Positions 6,226-10,752 of a DNA stretch of 10,752 bases are shown in pieces; the first letter of the stretch is position 1, and every line of letters starts with the position of its first letter. The stretch lies in contig DBYQ01000028.1 in NCBI GenBank assembly GCA_002310015.1, forward strand, positions 1 to 10,752. The letters run 5' to 3'. Position numbers and translations under genes: made by a program. Source of the DNA: Bacteroidales bacterium UBA1182 (lineage in GTDB: Bacteria > Bacteroidota > Bacteroidia > Bacteroidales > Bacteroidaceae). The notes under the pieces are model-generated. The model was given only the letters and a program-made list of their open reading frames with translations. It did no database searches and was not told where the DNA came from.

Positions 6226-7320
6226 TTATTCGTTGATTGTTAAAACAGCACCGGTGGCGGTGTCAAACGTGATCTTGGTATCAGCGTTCTTGCCCATGAT
6301 TGTTGATGAAATCACTTCTACGTTACCGAACTGTGCTATCTGGACATCCTGCTCTGTAAAATTTAAGCGGTTATTATAAATCTTGACGGTAGCTCGTCCG
6401 GGGATACGATAATATAGGAACTGTGCAGTGCTCTTTACATTTTTGCTTGTTTTACCAGTGCTGGCAGATGCCGTGTAACTATCCAGCATCTTCTTGTCTG
6501 TTATCTCAATCCATACCGGTTCGCCTGCCAGATTATCAACCTGTAGCACACCCAGCTTGCTTGAGAATCGGAATAATAACTCTTTAGTGATAGGAGCATC
6601 TGGCGTAACATTAATGGTAAAAATATGTTCTTCTGTCTCAGATGTGCCGCTGAACATGGTAAGCAGGGCGGCCTCCTGTTCATTGAGTGATTCCAGCATG
6701 AACTTGAGTGATTCTCCGTCAGTTGGGATAAAGTCTGCCTGACCACGGGTAATGGCGTTGCGGCTCTCACGTATGTTGTAAATCTCCTTGGCTACGAGTT
6801 CTGCCATCTTGGCGCTGGAGCCTGCCATGAGAATCTCCTCAGTCATATAATCCTGCGGATTTACCTTTTTCTCTACAGGTTGTGCCGGAGTCTGTTTAGT
6901 GTCTTTATTGGTCTCTTCTTTCTGGACTTGGGTGTTTACGGCAGAAAGAATGCCCTGGTCGGTGAGCTCAAAATAGGGCCTATCGCCTTTTTGCGGGAAG
7001 GTAAGCGTGTAAAGTCTATCCTTATCTGGCACTCCTGATGATGTTACGGTAACGTCAGTTATTTCCCAAACCTCCTCGGCCTTGTCCTTCACATTGTTCA
7101 TGCGCAGATAGCGCTCGGCGTAACGGGAGAACTCACCGGGCTTGAACGTGCTCTTGCGTGTGGTCACTGTTACGGTGAGTCTTGTCTTGGGGAGCCAGTA
7201 TGAAACGGCATCCTGGGTTATACCTGGGCTGTAGGGGGCCGATGTCCCCTGCGCGGCAATAGGCATGAAACCTATAGCCAGGCCTATCAGAAGGGTTGAT
7301 TTGATGAGATTCATTTTCAT
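6226..7320 (-). CDS. DUF4831-family secreted protein
   Basis: Protein of unknown function, 364 residues, from a family I know only from Bacteroidota. A signal peptide is clear: basic start MKMNLIK, hydrophobic core 9-20, and likely IAA|Q cleavage after Ala23, so it acts in the periplasm or is secreted. No lipobox cysteine is present. Family-like stretches include YWLPKTRLTVTV (41-52), PGEFSRYAERYL (61-72), the conserved middle RESRNAITRGQADF (184-197) with LNEQEAALLTMFSG (212-225), and YYRIPGRATVKI (303-314) near the end. A low-complexity linker rich in Q, K, T and P (131-153) separates an N-terminal half from the C-terminal half. Its ATG overlaps the nnrD stop codon (ATGA, 7317-7320), so translation is probably coupled to nnrD. 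A second Met lies at codon 3; either start preserves the signal peptide. Confidence 0.85.
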   Translation of the reverse strand: MKMNLIKSTLLIGLAIGFMPIAAQGTSAPYSPGITQDAVSYWLPKTRLTVTVTTRKSTFKPGEFSRYAERYLRMNNVKDKAEEVWEITDVTVTSSGVPDKDRLYTLTFPQKGDRPYFELTDQGILSAVNTQVQKEETNKDTKQTPAQPVEKKVNPQDYMTEEILMAGSSAKMAELVAKEIYNIRESRNAITRGQADFIPTDGESLKFMLESLNEQEAALLTMFSGTSETEEHIFTINVTPDAPITKELLFRFSSKLGVLQVDNLAGEPVWIEITDKKMLDSYTASASTGKTSKNVKSTAQFLYYRIPGRATVKIYNNRLNFTEQDVQIAQFGNVEVISSTIMGKNADTKITFDTATGAVLTINE

Positions 7321-8219
7321 AGTTGTTCCAATTTAAGCCAAGCGTTTGGCAGGTTGGATATTATGTCGGCCGATGTCATGGCCGTCTGACTCAGTGTTGC
7401 GGCGGCTGAATCGCCGGCAGCTCCGTGTATGAATACGGCAATTACAGCGGCATTAGTTGCACTGTAGCCTTGAGCGAGTAGGGAGAGGACAATTCCGGTT
7501 AGAACATCACCGGAGCCTCCGGTTGCCATTCCTGCATTGCCTGTGGTGTTTATCAAGGCGGTACAATCTGGTAATACCGTCACTGTAGGCGCCCCTTTGA
7601 CTACTACAGTTATGCCTGTGTGGCGTGCCAATTCAATGGCCTTGCCGGCCATCTGGATCCAATCATCAGTTTTACCTGTAAGCCGGGCCAGTTCGCCGGG
7701 GTGGGGTGTGATGACTGAACCTGACGGTACGTAATCAAGCAGATAGCATTTCTGTGATATGATGTTGAGTGCATCGGCATCAAGTACCATGGGGCAGGTG
7801 GCGTTTTTGAGCATCTTGTCCAGAAGTGCTGTCTGTGAATCACCTTTGCCCAGCCCGGGGCCTGCACCGATGGCTGTATATCGGCTCAGGTCAGAAGAGG
7901 CGTACATATCATCTGTGTGGGTAACCATCGCCTCAGGGACAGAGATCTGTAGTATGTCATTGTTGGCTGCCGGGGTACATACCGTAAGCAGCCCCACGCC
8001 TGAACGCATGCATGCCTTGGCTGAGAGAACTGCGGCTCCGGCCATACCCTGGCTGCCTGCATAAAGCAGTGCATGACCTAGATTCCCTTTGTGGGCTTTA
8101 GGGTCACGGCTTTTGAGCAACTTCTTTATGTAGTCCTCATTTACAGTCTTGATTTTCTCTGCCGGAAGCAGTTTTTCAAGCATCTGCCTGGTCTCATCTA
8201 TGTATGCTGGGTCAGTCAT
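7317..8219 (-). CDS. nnrD: ADP-dependent NAD(P)H-hydrate dehydratase (stand-alone)
   Basis: Cytoplasmic metabolite-repair enzyme that dehydrates the S form of hydrated NADH/NADPH back to the normal cofactor, using ADP. The 300-residue protein belongs to the ribokinase-like YjeF C-terminal family. Visible motifs are RDPKAHKGNLGHALLYAGS (38-56), VGLLTV (75-80), LDADALN (146-152), TPHPGE (171-176), VVKG (206-209), and the anion-hole/catalytic GNAGMATGGSGDVLTG (227-242) with Asp238, followed by HGAAGD (265-270). In most Bacteroidales relatives I recall, this domain is fused behind a roughly 200-residue NAD(P)HX epimerase (NnrE). Here only about 35 residues precede it, and the upstream DNA is a promoter region. 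The segment DPAYIDE (3-9) looks like the tail of the lost epimerase domain. It overlaps the downstream DUF4831 gene by four bases and is divergent from hpt. Confidence 0.93.
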   Translation of the reverse strand: MTDPAYIDETRQMLEKLLPAEKIKTVNEDYIKKLLKSRDPKAHKGNLGHALLYAGSQGMAGAAVLSAKACMRSGVGLLTVCTPAANNDILQISVPEAMVTHTDDMYASSDLSRYTAIGAGPGLGKGDSQTALLDKMLKNATCPMVLDADALNIISQKCYLLDYVPSGSVITPHPGELARLTGKTDDWIQMAGKAIELARHTGITVVVKGAPTVTVLPDCTALINTTGNAGMATGGSGDVLTGIVLSLLAQGYSATNAAVIAVFIHGAAGDSAAATLSQTAMTSADIISNLPNAWLKLEQL

Positions 8220-8245
8220 TTGGCAATTGTACTTGGCAAATGTAC
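8220..8245. repeat. 13-bp tandem duplication in the nnrD promoter
   Basis: Two directly adjacent 13-bp copies, TTGGCAATTGTAC (8220-8232) and TTGGCAAATGTAC (8233-8245), differ at one base. The first copy abuts the nnrD start codon and the second contains the perfect -7 element. Both copies carry a -7-like sequence on the minus strand (TACAATTG and TACATTTG). It may be a local duplication of the start-site region or a paired operator. Confidence 0.9.
8237..8244 (-). promoter_or_regulatory. Putative nnrD-DUF4831 promoter, -7 element
   Basis: The minus strand reads TACATTTG, a perfect TAnnTTTG match. No convincing -33 TTTG is seen 19-21 bases further upstream. Transcription would start near 8230, leaving a leader of roughly ten bases before the nnrD ATG (8219-8217), comparable to the short leader proposed for malQ. 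Confidence 0.45.
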
Positions 8246-8329
8246 GTTTATTTTGTTAAAAATCGGCTATTCTTTTTTCTGTCACTTATAAAAATGGGTT
8301 GATGCTCCTTAATAAGTCACTTTTTTAAG

Positions 8330-8337
8330 TATATTCG
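8330..8337 (+). promoter_or_regulatory. Weak candidate promoter of hpt-adk-obgE
   Basis: TATATTCG differs from TAnnTTTG at one position and lies 19 bases before the hpt ATG at 8357. No clear -33 element is found. The divergent region 8220-8356 must hold promoters for both directions, so this is the best plus-strand candidate, but it is weak. Confidence 0.3.
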
Positions 8338-8356
8338 CGTAATTAAAAGACTTTTT

Positions 8357-8893
8357 ATGGAAACCATTCAGGTAAAGGATAGACAGTTCGTCCCATTCAT
8401 CAGGGAACAGGAGATTCAGAAGGAAATCAAGAGAGTTGCATCAGAGATAAACCGTGATTATGAGGGCAAGGAACCTCTGTTCCTGTGTATCCTTAACGGC
8501 TCTTTCATGTTTGCGGCAGACCTGCTCAAGAATGTGACGGTACCTTGTAACGTCTCATTTGTGAAAGTGGCTTCATATCAGGGTACTGATACAAGCGGTA
8601 AGGTCAAGGAACTGATGGGTCTCCAGGAATCAGTAGATGGCCGTGACGTTATCATAATTGAGGATATCGTTGACACCGGCTATACCATGCGTGATGTGTT
8701 GAATTCCCTTTCTGAAAAGAATGCGGCGTCAGTAGCTGTATGCGCATTGCTCTGCAAACCTGATAAGCTTAAGGTTGACATAAATCTCAAATATCTGGCT
8801 ATGAATATTCCTAACGGTTTCATAGTAGGATATGGCTTGGATTATGACGGTTTCGGAAGGAACTCACGTGATATTTATCAGATTGTGAAATAA
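8357..8893 (+). CDS. hpt: Hypoxanthine phosphoribosyltransferase
   Basis: Cytoplasmic purine-salvage enzyme joining hypoxanthine (and usually guanine) to PRPP to give IMP or GMP. The 178-residue length is normal. The PRPP-binding motif VIIIEDIVDTGYT is at 98-110, with the acidic pair Glu102-Asp103 and catalytic Asp106. The flexible loop VASYQGTDTSGKV is at 71-83, CILNGSFMFAADL at 44-56 supplies the pyrophosphate-loop region, and the base-binding stretch FIVGYGLDYDGFGRN is at 155-169. It is first in a tight run with adk (14-base gap) and obgE. Its position close to genes for nucleobase permeases fits a salvage role for imported bases, though those are in another transcription unit. No Shine-Dalgarno is visible; the leader just before the ATG is AT-rich. 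Confidence 0.96.
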   Translation: METIQVKDRQFVPFIREQEIQKEIKRVASEINRDYEGKEPLFLCILNGSFMFAADLLKNVTVPCNVSFVKVASYQGTDTSGKVKELMGLQESVDGRDVIIIEDIVDTGYTMRDVLNSLSEKNAASVAVCALLCKPDKLKVDINLKYLAMNIPNGFIVGYGLDYDGFGRNSRDIYQIVK

Positions 8894-8907
8894 CAACAAA
8901 GTTTGTA

Positions 8908-9477
8908 ATGGACAACATAGTTATTTTTGGAGCTCCCGGTTCAGGAAAGGGAACTTACAGTGCTGCCCTGGTTGAAAAATTCGGTTATAACCACATTTCT
9001 ACAGGTGATGTCTTGCGTGCAGAGATAAGAGAAGGAACAGAGCTCGGCAAGATTGCAGAGAGGTATATTGAAAAAGGACAACTTATACCTGATGACCTTA
9101 TTATTGACATGCTTGCCGATGTCTATGACACCATGCGTGAAGGTCCCGGCGTAATTTTTGACGGATTTCCGCGCACCATTGTACAGGCCAAGGCTCTTAA
9201 GGATATGCTGCAGGCACGTGGCGAGAAGATATCCGTTACACTTAACCTTATTGTAAGTGAGGATATCCTGATGGAACGCCTGCTCAACCGTGCCAAGATA
9301 GAGGGCCGCTCCGATGATAATGAAGAGACCATCAAGAAACGTTTCAATGTATATTATACCCAGACTCACCCGCTCATAGAATGGTTCAAGAAGGAGGGCG
9401 TTCTCTCAGAGTTTACCTTCAAGGGTGACAAGGACCTGATGATAAAGGAAATAATAGAGAAGGTGGAGTCAATCTGA
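8908..9477 (+). CDS. adk: Adenylate kinase, short form
   Basis: Essential cytoplasmic enzyme balancing ATP + AMP with 2 ADP. At 189 residues it is the short type: the LID region (about 124-149) lacks the zinc-finger-like insert of long forms. Motifs are the P-loop GAPGSGKGT (8-16), AMP-site STGDVLR (31-37), DGFPRT (85-90) with the following Gln93, and LID arginines in GRSDDNEETIKKR (133-145). The residue after the P-loop is Tyr17 where most adenylate kinases, including Bacteroides ones I recall, have Gln or Ala; all catalytic residues otherwise look intact. It lies 14 bases after hpt and 10 bases before obgE, so all three are probably co-transcribed. Confidence 0.97.
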   Translation: MDNIVIFGAPGSGKGTYSAALVEKFGYNHISTGDVLRAEIREGTELGKIAERYIEKGQLIPDDLIIDMLADVYDTMREGPGVIFDGFPRTIVQAKALKDMLQARGEKISVTLNLIVSEDILMERLLNRAKIEGRSDDNEETIKKRFNVYYTQTHPLIEWFKKEGVLSEFTFKGDKDLMIKEIIEKVESI

Positions 9478-9487
9478 TTCCAACATT

Positions 9488-10657
9488 ATGGCTGAAAGCA
9501 ATTTTGTAGATTACGTTAAGATATTCTGTCGCTCAGGCAAGGGCGGCAGAGGCTCAGCGCACCTGCGTCATGATAAGTATATTCCCAATGGAGGTCCTGA
9601 CGGCGGTGACGGCGGCAAGGGCGGTAGTGTTATCCTGAAAGGTAACCGCAACTACTGGACATTGCTGCATCTGCGCTATGAACGTCACGCTTTTGCTGAG
9701 AATGGCGGAAACGGCGGCAGCAACAAATGTTTTGGCAAGGACGGCAAGGATGTAATAATAGAGGTGCCTTGCGGAACGGTGGCGTATGATGCTGAGACAG
9801 GAGAGTATCTTTGTGACATAACTGATGACGGTCAGGAGATTGTTCTGCTCAAAGGCGGCCGCGGTGGCCTGGGGAACTGGCATTTCCGTACAGCCACACG
9901 TCAGGCGCCCAGATTTGCACAACCGGGTGAACCTGCGCAGGAACAGATGGTGGTACTTGAACTTAAACTTCTGGCAGATGTAGGTCTGGTAGGATTCCCC
10001 AATGCCGGTAAGTCCACGCTCCTTTCTGCAATATCGGCAGCCAAGCCTAAGATTGCAAACTATCCGTTCACCACGCTGGAGCCTAATCTAGGTATAGTAT
10101 CATACCGTGAAGGCAAGTCTTTCGTTATGGCTGATATCCCCGGTATCATAGAGGGTGCCAGTGAGGGTAAAGGTCTCGGCCTCCGTTTCTTGCGTCATAT
10201 AGAGCGTAACTCCCTGTTGCTGTTCATGGTGCCCGGTGACACTGATGACATCAAGCGTGAATATGAGATATTGCTTAATGAACTGGCCCAGTTCAATCCT
10301 GAGATGCTGGATAAGCAGCGTGTCCTGGCCATAACCAAATGCGACCTTATAGATGAGGAACTCATGTCCATGCTGGAGCCTAACCTTCCGGCCGATATTC
10401 CGCATGTGTTCATATCGGGAGTAAGCGGATTGGGATTACAGCAATTGAAGGATATCCTATGGAAGGAGCTGAATAGTGAGAGCAACAAACTTGACGCTAC
10501 CTGGAAGACTGAGCATATAGTACACCGCTCAAAGGATGCAGGTGAACTCCATAATGAACTTGTTGCGGCAGGTGCTGACTTTGAATTTGACTTTGATGAC
10601 CTGCCTGAAGACGATCTTGATGATGATCTGGAAGAAGTAGAAGTTGAATTGGATTAA
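9488..10657 (+). CDS. obgE: Obg-family GTPase (ribosome assembly)
   Basis: Essential GTPase that binds the large ribosomal subunit and is linked to ribosome maturation and the stringent response. The 389-residue protein has the glycine-rich Obg fold at about 1-158 (GGPDGGDGGKGG at 35-46, GGNGGSNKCFGKDG at 73-86, KGGRGGLGNWHF at 122-133), then the G domain: G1 GFPNAGKS (169-176), G2 Thr195/Thr196 in FTTLEPN, G3 DIPG (216-219), G4 TKCD (283-286) and G5 SGVSG (310-314). G4 has Thr in place of the common Asn, a change I recall from other Bacteroidota Obg proteins. The last 26 residues (364-389) are a highly acidic Asp/Glu tail. It lies 10 bases after adk, apparently last in the operon. The start MAESNFVDYVKI matches the family start. 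Confidence 0.97.
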   Translation: MAESNFVDYVKIFCRSGKGGRGSAHLRHDKYIPNGGPDGGDGGKGGSVILKGNRNYWTLLHLRYERHAFAENGGNGGSNKCFGKDGKDVIIEVPCGTVAYDAETGEYLCDITDDGQEIVLLKGGRGGLGNWHFRTATRQAPRFAQPGEPAQEQMVVLELKLLADVGLVGFPNAGKSTLLSAISAAKPKIANYPFTTLEPNLGIVSYREGKSFVMADIPGIIEGASEGKGLGLRFLRHIERNSLLLFMVPGDTDDIKREYEILLNELAQFNPEMLDKQRVLAITKCDLIDEELMSMLEPNLPADIPHVFISGVSGLGLQQLKDILWKELNSESNKLDATWKTEHIVHRSKDAGELHNELVAAGADFEFDFDDLPEDDLDDDLEEVEVELD

Positions 10658-10752
10658 GAATCTGTTTTGATTCAAAAAAAATTTTTAAAAAAAAATCCTT
10701 TTCCTTTTTAACTTTCGTTTTTACGGCTTATATGATAGTTGTATGAATTTGT
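10658..10752 (+). other. Intergenic tail with homopolymer tracts and weak hairpin
   Basis: A 5-bp stem GAATC (10658-10662)/GATTC (10669-10673) with a six-base loop begins directly after the obgE stop. It is followed by runs of 8 A, 5 T and 9 A (10674-10695), so it lacks the U-tract of a standard plus-strand terminator and is a poor one. Further on, TAACTTTC (10709-10716) and TGAATTTG (10744-10751) each differ from the -7 consensus TAnnTTTG at one position and could belong to a promoter for a gene beyond the window. No coding sequence is seen. Confidence 0.4.

Noticed and set aside
8091..8291. Hydrophobic 66-codon plus-strand frame running into the nnrD-hpt intergenic region
   Set aside because: Most of it is antisense to nnrD, there is no ribosome-binding site, and the rest overlaps the promoter repeat. 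No family resemblance.
8281..8322. Direct repeat GTCACTT at 8281-8287 and 8316-8322 as an operator pair upstream of hpt
   Set aside because: Seven bases in an AT-rich region is within chance expectation, and neither copy shows symmetry or a fixed relation to a clear promoter.
8220..8356. Remains of the NnrE epimerase domain upstream of nnrD
   Set aside because: The 137 bases are AT-rich and carry promoter-like and repeat sequence; no frame resembles the YjeF N-terminal domain.
9554..9922. Open frame of 122 codons on the minus strand
   Set aside because: Antisense to the glycine-rich part of obgE; its A/V-rich translation follows from complementing Gly codons.

Overview
The window reads as chromosomal, mostly housekeeping DNA from a member of the Bacteroidota, probably order Bacteroidales (Bacteroides/Prevotella-like). 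The evidence is: a MalQ of the DPE2-like type with an N-terminal carbohydrate-binding-like domain; two proteins that I place in Bacteroidota-typical families (DUF5020 and DUF4831); an hpt-adk-obg gene order; mostly weak or absent Shine-Dalgarno sequences; and several perfect matches to the Bacteroidota -7 promoter element TAnnTTTG in the divergent intergenic regions. No transposase, CRISPR array, rRNA or tRNA gene was seen.

Layout. Positions 1-211 hold no gene, but a block dense in inverted repeats and a five-copy heptamer array that ends next to the malQ stop codon. Positions 212-2329 (minus) encode a compact 4-alpha-glucanotransferase. A 189-base AT-rich divergent promoter region follows. 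Positions 2519-6149 (plus) carry three closely spaced genes: a UraA-type uracil permease, a small outer-membrane beta-barrel candidate (DUF5020, Tsx-like), and an AzgA/PbuG-type purine permease. They end at a strong GC-rich hairpin terminator. Convergent to them on the minus strand are a secreted DUF4831 protein and a stand-alone NAD(P)H-hydrate dehydratase (NnrD), joined by an ATGA stop/start overlap and transcribed from a region carrying a 13-bp tandem repeat. Divergent from nnrD, on the plus strand, are hpt, adk and obgE, with gaps of 14 and 10 bases, followed by an A/T-homopolymer-rich tail.

How the genes fit together. The three-gene transport set looks like an envelope-spanning nucleobase uptake route: the beta-barrel would pass nucleobases or nucleosides across the outer membrane, and the two NCS2-superfamily permeases would take pyrimidine and purine bases across the inner membrane. 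Hpt would convert imported hypoxanthine/guanine to IMP/GMP, and Adk interconverts adenine nucleotides. Salvage is therefore a theme of the neighbourhood, although hpt-adk-obgE is a separate transcription unit. MalQ (maltodextrin metabolism), NnrD (repair of hydrated NAD(P)H) and Obg (ribosome assembly GTPase) are ordinary housekeeping functions.

I did not find a clearly new defence or mobile system. The points most worth following are the nucleobase-uptake cassette with its DUF5020 porin candidate, the dyad-rich block and heptamer array at 20-208, the promoter-embedded 13-bp tandem repeat at 8220-8245, the shortened MalQ, and the loss of the epimerase half of the NAD(P)HX repair enzyme.
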